A stretch of 64,000 bases of DNA, from the NCBI GenBank assembly GCA_024449915.1, contig JAMZAV010003270.1, forward strand, positions 45,601 to 109,600, read 5' to 3'. The notes under the pieces are model-generated. The model was not told the origin of the DNA. It saw nothing but the letters and a program-made list of their open reading frames with translations, and did no database searches. This stretch comes from Sweltsa coloradensis (taxonomy: Eukaryota; Arthropoda; Insecta; Plecoptera; Chloroperlidae). Positions within the stretch are counted from its first letter, which is position 1; the number at the start of each line of letters is the position of its first letter. The translations under genes and the position numbers were made by a program. Positions 32,856 to 43,596 of this stretch are shown piece by piece.

Positions 32856-33752
32856 CAATACCTTTTAATACCTTTAAATACCTTTTGTGTTCAGATAGCT
32901 TAAGTTCACTTCAAGCTATAAAACACATGTATTCTAGTCATCATTTAGTACAAGACATCCAATTCTATTTAGAAAACCTAACCTCTAAGGGATATATATA
33001 ATAGAGTTTTGCTGGATACCTAGACACGTGGGCATAGAGGGAAATGAACACGCTGATCGGGCTGCTAAGGAAGCTTCCCAGCGTCGCGACGTTGATTTCA
33101 ATCTAGTTCCTGTTGCAGATGTCAAGAGTGGATTCAAGCAAAGATTGTTGGATTTGCGACAAGCATCTTGGGATGTGTTGCAAAATAACAAATTGCGTAG
33201 TGTGATGCCCACATTGACTAATAAAATTCGTCCACCTACGCCTCGACTCTCACGTAGAGAAGAGGTGGTATTGTCTAGACTTAGTATAGGGCACACACGC
33301 CTAACACACGGATATCTCTTAACCAGAAAAAAAGGTTATTCCCATATGTGACACATGTGATGTACCTTTAACCGTACATCATATGCTAGCAGAATGTACC
33401 AAATATGATGCCTTGCGCATGCAATTTGATCTCTCCTAATCATATGAAGAACTTCTATCATATGATAACGGCGACAAACTTTCCAAATTTCTCATCCAAA
33501 GTAATCTATTTAACAAACTTTAATTAACTTCATACACATTTCTTTCTTTTCTTTACTTTCATTTACATACATAACTTTTATTTTGCTATTACTTTCTTCA
33601 TCTTCAATTTATTTTGTTATTTATACACTTAGAAAACAATCTAATCATTAAACATACCTGCATTAACTCTTCTTATTTACTTTCATTCACAGGCGGCGCA
33701 ATATGACCTAACCGGTTGAAGCGCCCTAGTTTTCTCACGTCGTCGTCGTTGC

Positions 33753-34720
33753 ACCATTTCCTCGGACGTTTTTGATTATTTGTACATTTCCGCATTTATT
33801 TCTTTGCTGTCCAGGACAAACGACTGCTCCCAATTTTATTACATTTTCAGAGAACCTTCAAAAACACTTAAATTATACTTTCCAAAAATATAAGTGGCAG
33901 CAATTAAATTTTTTCACTGAAGATCGCACTTTTCCACTTTTTCCACTTTTGAAACTGAAAATTCCATAATATCGACTATTCTGCAAAAATCTTTAAATCG
34001 CATTTTGAATATCATTCAATTTTGCCATTTGCATGTATTGTTTGTTGGAACTACTTTCAAAATGTTATTCTATACTAGCAATGACAAAATGAAGTTGGAC
34101 AAAAATCATAGTTAAATAGCGTACAATCCACTTAAAATGCTCAGCCTTCAACGCTTATGTACTCAAACGTGCAATAATCCGTATTTTTTTGTATATGGTG
34201 TCCATAAGCTAGTTTTATAAATCCTAATAATGTATAAAAACATTGCGCTAACTGACAAAAAATATTTGTGAATTTGTGCTTGAATCACATTTTAGTAAAA
34301 TTATTTACACTATTATTGCCATGTCTGCATTTTTCAACAATGAAATCATATGTCTATGAAAAATTAGTTGTGAACAATAGTTAGAACATACAATTACCCA
34401 CAAATCGGCATAAGAAAAAATAAATTAGGTAAACTGTGTCACGAGCTATGTACATTTTGAGTTAGTACCGACTAAGCTTTTCAATGATCGCACATCAAAA
34501 AACTAAACGGCTGCTAAAAAAAAACTGGTACCACAATTCGAAGTGACATCCTCCCTAGAGATTTTTCAAAAGGTGCATACTACCACGTGGTCAAGTCAGA
34601 TTTTAGATGTAAACTGGGTTGAACAAAACTTTTTTCCAAAGGTTCTGGCTCCTGGTCTACTAGACTAGGTAATAAGCCTCCTTTGAGAAAGTCAATTTTA
34701 GAAAAATACATATTTCCATT
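33753..34720. other. No gene recognised
   Basis: About 1 kb of AT-rich sequence not matching any other part of the window. Only short open frames occur (longest 65 codons at 33,772). It may be one of the few unique stretches here. Confidence 0.5.
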
Positions 34721-34724
34721 CAAA

Positions 34725-34905
34725 AAAATCATTTTCTTTTGCTATCAGGCCTACTATCATCACCTTAATTTTCTTTTCTGTTATAAACTAAGGAAACAAT
34801 AAAATCATCAAATGCACCAAAAACTCATTTCACTAACTTTCAATATCACAATCGGCGCAATATGACCTAACCGCTTGAAGTGCCCTAGTTTCTCACATCG
34901 TCGTT
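34725..34905 (+). mobile_element. LINE-A 3' end
   Basis: TTTTGCTATCAGGCCTACTA to CGGCGCAATATGACCTAACC and CTCACATCGTCG. Confidence 0.82.
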
Positions 34906-35675
34906 TTGAAATGTCTAAATCTTCGCCAACATCAGCTTGTAAGTGGGGAGTATCTATTACTCCCCGAAGCCAGAGGCGAGCTCTGGCAATCGTCGTCGGG
35001 GACCATGTCCTCTTCTCTTGACGATCTCCCCGACGATGACAATGACACAACGAACGATGACAAAGGCGATGACGACCCCCCCCCACTTTTCGCCCCTACC
35101 CATGGCTGGTTCTGACCAGCATAGGCCCCTCCTTCCTACATATCTTGGGGTAGAGAGGCGCATTATGACCTTACGGTTGACGCGTCTTTAATCCAAATGA
35201 ACCAATCCTCCTCCTCCTCATATCCTCTAGTCTAGAGTGGTGCATTATGACCTAACGGTTGACGCGTCCTTAATCTAAATAAACAAAAAAACAGCTAGTA
35301 TAAATGGGGAGTGTACTACTCCCGGAAACTAGAGGAGAGCTCTGGCATTCGGCGTCGGGGACGCAATAATGAGACAACGAACGATGACGATGATAAAGAC
35401 GAAAAGAAGGCGATTGAGAATAAGAGTCCATCTCGAGAATACCTTGCAAGAGAGTATTTTACTTCCAAAACTAGAAGTGACCTCTGGCAATCGACGTCGA
35501 GGACACCTCCCTTTTCCCCATGACGAGCTCCCCGACGACGATGACAATGGCACAACGAACGATGACAGAGTCTATGACGACTGCGACGTAAGTCTCCACC
35601 TTTCCTCCCACTACCCATATCGACTAGGCTAGAGCATTATGACCTTACGGTTGAAGCGCCCTATATTCTAATAAA
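34906..35675 (+). mobile_element. Three SINE-A fragments in a row
   Basis: 34,910-35,200 lacks the first about 90 bp. 35,215-35,290 is a tail only (TAGAGTGGTGCATTATGACC). 35,291-35,675 starts at the ACAGCTAGTATAA... block and contains two GGCGAGCTCTGG-like blocks. The orientation is the same in all. Confidence 0.75.
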
Positions 35676-35689
35676 CCATTTATTCATAC

Positions 35690-36062
35690 GTTATCTGAAT
35701 GTACCAAATGATGAATTGCGCACTCAATTTGATCACTCTCTCATTCGTATGCCTATAAAGAACTTTATCCATGATAACGGCGACATGCAAACTTTCTTAT
35801 TTCTCATTAAAAGTACTTTATGTGACAAGATTAAATTCACATCATACTAATTTCCTTTTCATATTGTTTTTCATTGAAATTTTGTCCATTCATTTTGTTT
35901 TGCTATTAATAACATCACCATAATTTTATTTTCTTCTCCATCAACAGAAAACAAAAAATTCAACAAACACACCATTAACTCATTTTATTAACGTTCAATA
36001 TCACAGGCGGCTTAACATAACCTAACCACTTGAAGCGCCCTAGTTTCTCACGTCGTCGTATG
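35690..36062 (+). mobile_element. LINE-A 3' end
   Basis: Degraded RNase H C-terminus (GAATGTACCAAATGATG), 3' UTR and CTCACGTCGTCGT. Confidence 0.82.
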
Positions 36063-36413
36063 TTCTTTCGAAATTTCAAATCGCATCTTCAGTTAAACAC
36101 TAGATGTCTCGGGTTTCCACTTTACATATTGTTTTTTTTTATATTGTTCGCCCTTATTACCAACTGATTGTTCATTCTGATAGAAGATTTTTAATTTATA
36201 TCTCCTCTCCACCATATCAGTATTTGCTGTCAAAGCTAGGGCTGTTGTTTGGGATTCAATGGTGAGTGGATTGACCTAAAGGGGGTTTGTCCATCTCTAA
36301 CACATCTGTTTGCCACTTACCTGTGACCGCTGCCAATCCTCCTAATACCAGTAAGCTATTGCTGCAGATCTTCTTGTAAGCAAAACCCATTACACACTAT
36401 CACTTTAACACCC
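36063..36413. other. No gene recognised
   Basis: Unique-looking sequence with no long ORF and no matching repeat in the window. Confidence 0.45.
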
Positions 36414-36869
36414 CCGTCTGGGCCTGGGGTAGAATTTGCCCAGAGCATGGCTCTGATAATCGTTATAGGCGATTCAAGAGGAAAAAGACCATCTTACAAA
36501 CATCAGCTAGTATGTAATGAAGTATTTTACTATCCGAAACTAGAGGCGAGCTTTGGAAAACGTCGTCCGGGACACCATCCCCTACCCTTGTTACCCTCCC
36601 TGACTACGACGAAAACATTGAAAACAAGAACGATGGCAAAGACGATGAGGACCGCGACGTGAGAAGCCCCACTTCCCCCCCTTACTCATGGCTGGTTCTG
36701 ATCAGCGTGGGCTCCTCCTCCCCATATCCCCTAGGCTGGAGTGGTGCATTATGACCTAACGATTGACGCGTCGTAAATCCCCCCCCCCAAAAAAAATCTT
36801 CCACATATCACCCAGGCTAGAACGGCGAATTATGACCTAACCGTTGACGGGCCCTTAATTTAAAAAAAA
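36414..36869 (+). mobile_element. SINE-A plus a second SINE-A tail
   Basis: CCGTCTGGGCCTGGGG to GATTGACGCGTCGTAAATCC (36,780). A duplicate tail follows (CTAACCGTTGACGGGCCC, about 36,835-36,855). Confidence 0.82.
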
Positions 36870-37600
36870 CTATTACATTAATATTTTATATTTTTTTTCA
36901 TAAAACTAGAAGGCAATATAAACATCAAACACAACAAACTTGTTTTATTAGCTAAAATATCACAGTCGGCGCTATATGACCTAACCGGTTGAAGCGCCCT
37001 ATAGTATCTCACGTAGTCGTGTACTTCCATGATGAGTGTTGCGGTGACCTTCATCGAGCAGAGGTTGGTCAGCTTTCCTGGTGCCTTGTGTGATCCCCTG
37101 CGATGGCATTACTCGCACACGCAACACAAAGTGTTGGGTTTCCCTTTAATTTATAGGCTTCTGATGATATGATTTTACAAACAGAGAAGGGGTGTAATTC
37201 AAAATAAAACTCTTGTATGAACAAGTGTAATAAAACCAGTCAATTCAGAATACATTAAAGAAAATGCCCGATACAAAATAAACTAAATATGATGCCTTGC
37301 GAACACAACCCCTTGGTATATTCAAATTACACGAAGGACTTCTTTAATACGGCAGTAGCTTCATTTTTCTCGATTTCACATCCGAAGTTATTTGTTTTAT
37401 AAAATTAAAATCACTTCAACAATATTTTATTTCTATAGAAGGCACTAATTAGTAAAATTAACTTCGTTTTAACTGACATATTTATCACTCTTATTTTATA
37501 AACTTGAAAGAAACAAATCAATCTATTTTTACCCTAAATATTGAAGGCGGCAAAAAATGACCTTACTTGTTGAAGCGCCTTAGTTTCTCTGGTCGTTGTT
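36870..37600 (+). mobile_element. Two LINE-A 3' ends with unannotated spacer
   Basis: 36,870-37,025 ends AATATCACAGTCGGCG, GACCTAACCGGTTGAAGCGC, CTCACGTAGTCG. 37,285-37,600 is a diverged copy (AATATGATGCCTTGCGAACA ... TTCTCTGGTCGTTG). I see nothing between them. Confidence 0.72.
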
Positions 37601-37602
37601 GC

Positions 37603-37995
37603 ATAGTACCTCCCTAGCATGGCTCTGCTAATCGTAAAAGACGAGGAAAGAGATGAAGTCGATCTCGCAAACATCAACAAGCAACGAGAGGAGTACTCTG
37701 TGAAACTAGAGGCGAGCTCTGGCAGTGGTCGTCGGGCAGGGGCGTGCAGACTATGGTTTCGCGGCGCGAGCCGTGCCGTTACCACAGCCAGGGGGTAAAC
37801 CTACCCCTTTGTGGGGTTTGGTACTCCACCCAATGGTGAATGGGTTAGAGAAAAAAACCCTAACCAATATTGTGAAACATGTTCTATCAGTTCAATAAGG
37901 TCTGGGCCCAGGGAAGAATAGGCCCAGAGCATGGCTCTGCTATTCATAAAAGACAACCAACATTAGCTAGTAAGTATAGAGAATTTTAATCTAGG
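37603..37995 (+). mobile_element. Two SINE-A head fragments
   Basis: 37,610-37,735 (AGCATGGCTCTGCTAATCGT to AGGCGAGCTCTGGCAGTGGT) and 37,901-37,995 (GGTCTGGGCCCAGGGAAGAA ...). The gap begins CAGGGGCGTGCAGACTATGG, which looks like a hAT terminus but has no visible partner. Confidence 0.65.
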
Positions 37996-38070
37996 TGCGC
38001 GGAAGCGCACCGGGCCAAGCCACGCGCGGCTCCGCTTCCACTATGTTCTCCGTTATGTCTGAATGACAAC

Positions 38071-38568
38071 TTGTTTTCTTTTTTATGTATTTGTTTTCTT
38101 GCAACTTATGTGTGGTTTGTTGTGACGCTTATACAGGCTAAAGAGGGAATTGTGCCCTACAATGGCCTTCTCGCTGAGCGGCGGGAAAAAATCATTAAAA
38201 TAAAAAATAATAAGCGCCTGATACCACAGCCCTTCATTGGCACTTTACACCGTGTTGCCGCCGCGAAACCATGGGAGATAGAAACCTGCAACTTGCTTCA
38301 ATCGATGGTTTTTTACTATGAGATGACCCATTCTAAGTTTCATCCCGATCTGCTGATGCGTCTAGAAATTATTGAGACGTCAAGATCGTTCAAAAATACT
38401 TTCTTCTTCAGTTGGGTGGGTGGCTGGCTGGCTGGCTTAGGACGTATCAGTTTTTGGGCCCTCAATGGATATTGTTGGAGAAGCCAAAATTCGCACCGAT
38501 GTCAGTCATCTCAGTGGCCATGTGCTTTACAAACGGTAGTTGGATTAGATGACTGGAAGCTGAGATAA
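38071..38568 (+). CDS. Unidentified ORF, 165 codons
   Basis: The open frame begins with a hydrophobic segment (FSFLCICFLATYVWFVVTLI), readable as a signal anchor. A basic central part follows (LLAERREKIIKIKNNKRL) and then a mixed region. No family is recognised and no SINE or LINE overlaps it. The end (SWVGGWLAGLGRIS onward) lies next to a 40-bp direct duplication (38,455-38,500 and 38,615-38,660), so it may be read-through. It could be part of an unrecognised transposon or an exon. Confidence 0.3.
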   Translation: MFSFLCICFLATYVWFVVTLIQAKEGIVPYNGLLAERREKIIKIKNNKRLIPQPFIGTLHRVAAAKPWEIETCNLLQSMVFYYEMTHSKFHPDLLMRLEIIETSRSFKNTFFFSWVGGWLAGLGRISFWALNGYCWRSQNSHRCQSSQWPCALQTVVGLDDWKLR

Positions 38569-39274
38569 TGGAAATATAACAAATTATTTAATTCGTGTTT
38601 TGTTGAGAAATGGATTGGCGTGGGCCCCCAATGGATAAAGTTTGAGAAGCCAAAATAACAAAGACTTAAAAATTTGATCTTTATTTTAATTGACGTTTGA
38701 GGTGCATACGAGTGGTGGTCGAAACAAGAAATAGGTATCTTTGTGTTATAATTTATAACTGCGATGCTCAAACCTTCTTATTTTTAATGAGTGAGATTTT
38801 ATTTTGAATCATTGTAATAAAGTTATTTCTTCTACTTGAATGCTTACATCCATGCCGTGTACGTTCTAAAAAAAAATAATGATATACCATACAAAATAGC
38901 CAATTTTTTTTTTTTTAAATTGGGGCCAAGCCGAAAACGAGGAAGATACAAGTGGCTCAACTGCATAAAGTGGTGAGATCTAGAAGTGTTACCAAGCCCA
39001 TTATTTTGTTTGAAATAATAAATATTTTTATTAATTATATAATTAATTAATGATAGATCATAATTTTATTTTATTATCTAACAATGATTATGAAATAAAT
39101 ATATAAACAAAAATAACATACAACAAATAAATTAATTGAAACATTCACATGTGGAAAATATCAAAATTAACAGACGTCATTCAAAATTAAAAGCTTGGTC
39201 CATGGATTTAGATTGGTTAAGTTTAGGTTAGTCAGTAACGACAACCAAGTTCCCAATCCCAAGCCCAATCAATT
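38569..39274. other. No gene; AT-rich
   Basis: Contains the second copy of TGGGCCCxCAATGGATA ... GAGAAGCCAAAAT (38,615-38,660) and a very AT-rich stretch (39,000-39,180). Confidence 0.5.
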
Positions 39275-39740
39275 TTGGCACGTGTTGTCAGGTACTTAAA
39301 GGGGCTAAAAACCCAAAAATTTATTTTTTACCACGTGATCTATAGCACAATACTACACTTAAATGACCGTTTTAAAAATTATATCTTGTAACTGTGATTT
39401 AACACGAATTTTTTATTTTTTTTATCCAGAAATTGGCGAAAATTGGTGTTTTGGAAAATTTCCTAAATCGGCTTTAACTTGCTTCTTTTTTGGTCCACAT
39501 AGATAATAGAGCAAAGTACCAATCTAAAATGCTCCTTTATAACATCTTGTCTTGAAACTGTGCCCAAATATACCCTCAAACACGCTAAAATATGCATTCC
39601 AAAATCACACCCCATCTTGGTAATCAGCATATTTTGACCGAACAACTTGCCCAAATTACAAAACAAAATATAGAGAAATTACAGAAAAGGCTGTCGAGTA
39701 CGTCAATAATGGCCAATATTTTTTTGGATTTAAATCCTCC
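39275..39740 (+). repeat. REP2 dispersed repeat, copy 2 (longest)
   Basis: 39,285-39,450 is the reverse complement of 1-180. 39,440-39,690 is matched directly at 50,215-50,430 (GATAATAGAGCAAAG, CTGTGCCCAAATAT, AATATGCATTCCAAAAT). No ORF. Confidence 0.75.
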
Positions 39741-40264
39741 AAGGTCACGGGGCATAAAGATCGTTCCCATGTTATTTTTTTATGGGAGATTTTTGCCTAT
39801 GGGACCAAGCTCGAAAAATGTCATGTTTGACAATTTTTTGGGGAGGTCATGGTGACCCCAACAATATTCTGTTGATTGCTAAATTCATTACTAGTTAGCC
39901 TGAATAAAAATATATTTTTGAGTTTAGCGGTTAAATACCACTTTAAATCAACCTGATTATGACAGTTTATAATTACACAACGCTTTTCATGATGACTGAG
40001 TGACACCTTGAAAACACCCCAACTCTGCTTGCTGTATAAGGTAAAAAAGTCCATCTCGCAAACATCATGCGTCAATCTACGTCACCCCTTACGTTACACC
40101 CCTTTGAATATATATATATATAGTTATTAAATAACTAATAAATATTCTATCGCAGGAGGCGCAATATGACCTAACGGTTGACACGCCCTTCAACCTAATC
40201 AACTTCAAACTTTATCTGGTAAATTGTGGAGTTATTAACTCTCCGAATCTAGAGGCGAGATGAT
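39741..40264. other. No gene; hybrid SINE/LINE tail near 40,150
   Basis: CGCAGGAGGCGCAATATGACCTAACGGTTGACACGCCC (in two adjoining blocks, 40,152-40,189) combines the LINE-A GGCGCAATATGACC side with the SINE-A GGTTGAC side. The rest is unrecognised. Confidence 0.5.
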
Positions 40265-41132
40265 GGTGGTCAGAATACTATTTGTGTTCTTTCTTCAGTT
40301 CACTTAAACCGTAATATTATGTATTCAAATCATTTGGTACAATATCATTAATTCTATTAAGAAAAACTAAACTCTTTGGGTTATGTTATAAAGTTTTGCT
40401 CGATACCTGGACACGTGGGCATAGAGGGAAATGAACACGCTGATTGGGCTGCTAAGGAAGCTTCCTAGCGTCGCGACGTTGATTTCAATCTAGTTCCCGT
40501 TCCAGATGTCGAGAGTAGATTCAAGCAAAGATTGTTGGATTTGCGACAAGCATCTTGGGATGTGTTGCAAAATAACAAATTGCGTAGTATGATGCCCACA
40601 CTAACTTATAAAATTCGTCCTCATACGTTTCGACTCTCACGTAGAGAAGAGGTGGTATTGTCTAGAATTCGAATACGCCACACACGTCTAACTCACGGAT
40701 ATCTCTTAACCGGAGAAAAGTTGATTCACATATGTGACACATGTGATATACCTTTAACCATACATCATATGCTAGCAGAATGTACCAAATATGATGCCTT
40801 GCGCATGCAATTTGATCTCTCCCAATCATATTAAGAACTTCTATCATATGATAACGGCGACAAACTTTCTAAATTTCTCATCCATAGTAATCTATTTAAC
40901 AAAATTTAATTCACATCATACATATTTCTTTCTTTTCTTTCTTTTCATTCTCAAACATAACTTTTATTTTGCTATTACTTTCATCATCATCATTTTATGT
41001 TGTTGTTTATACACTTAGAAAACAATCTTATCATCAAACATACCTGCATTAACTCTTCTCATTTACTTTCATTCACAGGCGGCGCAATATGACCTAACCG
41101 GTTGAAGCGCCCTAGTTTCTCACGTCGTCGTC
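40265..41132 (+). pseudogene. LINE-A copy: RNase H end and 3' UTR
   Basis: TACCTGGACACGTGGGCATA at about 40,405. An open frame of 100 codons (40,532-40,834) spans LRQASWDVLQNNKLRS to CDTCDIPLTIHHMLAEC. The UTR ends CTCACGTCGTCGTCG. Confidence 0.88.
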
Positions 41133-41134
41133 GT

Positions 41135-41248
41135 CCTTACCCTACTCATGGCTTGTTTTAAAACAGCATCCTACTGCCCTCCCCACAACCTCTAGACTAG
41201 TGTGGTGCATAATGACCTATAGGTTAACGCGCCCATTATCCAAATAAA
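41135..41248 (+). mobile_element. SINE-A 3' fragment
   Basis: Diverged GGCTTGTTTTAAAACAGCAT and TGGTGCATAATGACCTATAG to CATTATCCAAATAAAC. Confidence 0.7.
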
Positions 41249-41269
41249 CTCAAATATATTTAGAAAAAC

Positions 41270-41586
41270 TAAACTCTAAGGTTTCTATCAGTGCGTGACA
41301 AGATTGGATAGAAGGAACGATTTTTATTTGCGACATGCATCTTGGGATGTGGCGCAAATTTACAAAAATTCATAATAATAGTAATTATAATTATAATAAT
41401 AATAATAATCAAACACACCATTAACTCATCTAGTCAATTGTCATAAACACAGGCGGCGCAATATGACCTAACCGGTTGAAGCGCCCTAGTTTCTCACGTC
41501 GTCGTAAAAGCCCGATGCCCACACCGAATAAAAACATTCGTCCTCCTGTCTCTCGACTCGCACGTAAAGACGAGCGTAGCCTCATA
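41270..41586 (+). mobile_element. LINE-A RNase H scrap interrupted by a minimal LINE-A tail
   Basis: 41,270-41,382 and 41,508-41,586 are consecutive pieces of one diverged RNase H (CATCTTGGGATGTGGCGCAA, then GATGCCCACACCGAA and TCTCGACTCGCACGTAAAGA). Between them, 41,383-41,507 is a 125-bp LINE-A end with a TAA run, TCAAACACACCATTAACTCA and CTCACGTCGTCG. Confidence 0.8.
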
Positions 41587-41795
41587 GCGAAAACTCATTA
41601 ACTCCAACATTGACGAAAAGTAACCAGTATATACATTTTCTTCGTAAAATATCGCTCTTTTCACTTCAACAACTCACTTACTCCTAAAGGTACTATTATT
41701 ACGAGCAGTAAGAGGTTGTGACTTTCATTTACTCCATTTCAAGAATTATTTATGCAGCGAAAAGTGTATAAGTGCACTTAGTGAGTTTTCGCCCT
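41587..41795. mobile_element. Short TA-flanked MITE
   Basis: The left GCGAAAACTCATTAACTCC and right (reverse complement) GGGCGAAAACTCACTAAG are inverted. TA lies on both sides (41,585-41,586 and 41,796-41,797). The 209-bp interior has scattered TTACTCC/GTAAGAG motifs, in the style of the 8.6-kb element. Confidence 0.6.
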
Positions 41796-41797
41796 AG

Positions 41798-42140
41798 TTA
41801 TAACATAGGCCTCCGCAACCAAGATGGCTTCCCTTCCGAGAGCAAAAGTAACTTACTCCATTAGGCTTGTAGAGTTGTTGCTAGAAACCATAAGTAAATG
41901 ACTAAATGTGAATTGGAATGTGTTTTGTAATTTATTAATTAAATCTTGTGTTAACATTTAATTTCACTACACGTATTTTTACTTTGCAAAATTAAATGCA
42001 AATCTTAATAAAGTGCCATTTCATTAATTAGAAGCTTTGTTTTAAAATAATTTCAAATTTTTAATTGTATTTAATTATAATATAACATTATTAATTTAAA
42101 TCATAATAATATGTTTCTTAGTTAAACCATGGTAAAATTC
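41798..42140. other. No gene; AT-rich unique sequence
   Basis: No repeat match or ORF recognised. Confidence 0.5.
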
Positions 42141-42475
42141 CCCGTCTGGGCCCGAGGTAGAATTGGCCCAGAGTATGGCTCTGCTAATCGTAAAAGGAGA
42201 TTCAAGAGAAAAACTCCACCTCGCAAACATCAGCTTGTATGAAGGGTAGTATTTTAATCCCCGAAACTAGAGGCGAGCTCTGGCAATCGTCGTCGGGGAC
42301 CTTGCCCTTGACGACCCCTCGACGACGATGACGGCAACGACACACCACGAACGATGACGATGACAATGACGACCGCTACGTGAGAACCCCCTTTCCACCC
42401 CTTCCCCGTGGCTGGTTCTGACCAGCATGGGCCCCTCCTCCCCCCCCCCCCCTAGTTTAGAGAAATGCATTATGA
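42141..42475 (+). mobile_element. SINE-A, tail lost
   Basis: CCCGTCTGGGCCCGAGG to AGAAATGCATTATGACC, where it runs into a LINE-A copy. Confidence 0.85.
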
Positions 42476-42479
42476 CCAA

Positions 42480-42850
42480 AAAATTCGAATATGTACAAAA
42501 ATAATATGATGCCTTGCGCACGAAGTTTGATATTTTCCAAATAAACTTCTATCATATGATAACGGCGACAAAAATTCAAAATTTCTCATCCAAAGTAATC
42601 TATTTAACAAAATTTAATTCGCATTATGAATACACATTTTTAAAATTTATTTATTTTACATTCACATACAAAACTTTTGTTTTGTTATAACTATCATCAT
42701 CATCATTTTATTTTGTTATATATTACACTAAGAAAACAATTTAATCATCAAACAAACCATTAACTCATCTCATCAATTTTCAATATCACAGGCGGCGCAA
42801 TATGACCTAACCGGTTGAAGCGCCCTAGCTTCTCACGTCGTTGTTGAAGG
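42480..42850 (+). mobile_element. LINE-A 3' end
   Basis: GATGCCTTGCGCACGAAG, ATGATAACGGCGACAAAA, the UTR and CTTCTCACGTCGTTG. Confidence 0.85.
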
Positions 42851-42859
42851 GATTTTTCT

Positions 42860-43594
42860 TGGAATTGTTTGAGGTATTGATGCTGGACTTGTGGAAGGCG
42901 ATCTTATCAATATTTTTTAACCAAAGCTTGTAGGTCTTGGTTGATCAATGCACCGATTGATATTTGGGTGCCTTGATAGTACATCATTGTTCTCTTAAGC
43001 ATCCTATGAAGATGTCAGATGGCAAAATCCACTCATTTGTATCAACATACAAAGTGTCAAGTGTCTTACACGCCCATTTAATGTTGGCGTTAACTTCATC
43101 AAGTGGAATTCACCCCGTCTGGGCCCAGGGTAGAATAGGCCCAGAGCATGGCTCTGCTAATCGTAAAAGGCGATTCAAGAGAAAAAGTCCACCTCGCAAA
43201 CATCAGCTAGTAAGAGCGGAGTATCTTACTCCCCAAACTAGAGGCGAGCTCTGGCAATCGTCGTCGGGGACTTTGCCCCCTTCCCTTGACGACCCCCCGG
43301 CGACGATGACAATGACACAACGAACGATGACAAAAGACGATGACGACCGCGACGTGAGAAACCCCCCTTCCTCCCCTTACCCGTGGCTGGTTCTGACCAG
43401 CATGGGCTCCTCCTCCCCACCCCCCTTAGGCTAGAGTGGTGCATTATGACCTAACGGTTGACGCGTCCTTAATCCAAATAAACCAAAACAGTGGAATTCG
43501 GGACATATCGGCGATAAAAAATGCCCTTGTATGCCATACGAGCCAATGGGTAAGCCTTCTTGCATGTCCAGATCAACTGATAAACGTCATCCAT
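42860..43594 (-). pseudogene. Unknown coding remnant interrupted by a SINE-A
   Basis: On the minus strand an open run starts at 43,594 (MDDVYQLIWTCKKAYPLARM). It shifts frame at a T6 run near 43,517 and crosses the SINE-A insertion. It continues as DEVNANIKWACKTLDTLYVD and NEWILPSDIFIGCLRE (about 43,100-42,995). A further shifted piece has MMYYQGTQISIGALINQDLQ (about 42,990-42,930). Roughly 100 residues remain across three frames. The composition looks protein-coding, but I recognise no family. A host exon, an unknown transposon gene or an integrated viral gene are all possible. Confidence 0.45.
43112..43489 (+). mobile_element. SINE-A reference copy, 378 bp with target duplication
   Basis: Bounded by AGTGGAATTC at 43,102-43,111 and 43,490-43,499, an exact 10-bp duplication. 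The order is: head ACCCCGTCTGGGCCCAGGG; putative A box TAGGCCCAGAGC; B-box-like GGCGATTCAAG; GAGGCGAGCTCTGGCAATCG; GGGGAC...GACCCCCCGG; the GACGATGACAATGACACAAC block; GACGTGAGAAACC; GTGGCTGGTTCTGACCAGCA; C-rich CTCCTCCCCACCCCCC; ATGACCTAACGGTTGACGCG; AATCCAAATAAACC. This fixes the true ends of the family. Confidence 0.93.
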
Positions 43595-43596
43595 TA

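Larger units (their letters stand above)
31200..33752 (+). pseudogene. LINE-A copy (RT end, RNase H, 3' UTR) carrying two nested insertions
   Basis: 31,200-31,732 is the RT C-terminus and RNase H start (GACACTTTGATAACAAACCG, GAAGCTCTTAAATAC). The copy resumes at 32,406-32,426 (AAATACATTCTACGTTGTCG) and again from about 32,860 (TACCTTTTGTGTTCAGATAG). It then continues through RNase H (33,000-33,350, GIEGNEHADRAAKEAS) to the UTR and CTCACGTCGTCGTCG. The gaps hold an inverted LINE-A tail and a SINE-B. Confidence 0.88.

Noticed and set aside
37741..37900. CAGGGGCGTGCAG as a hAT terminus
   Set aside because: No complementary CCCCTG end or 8-bp duplication could be found downstream.
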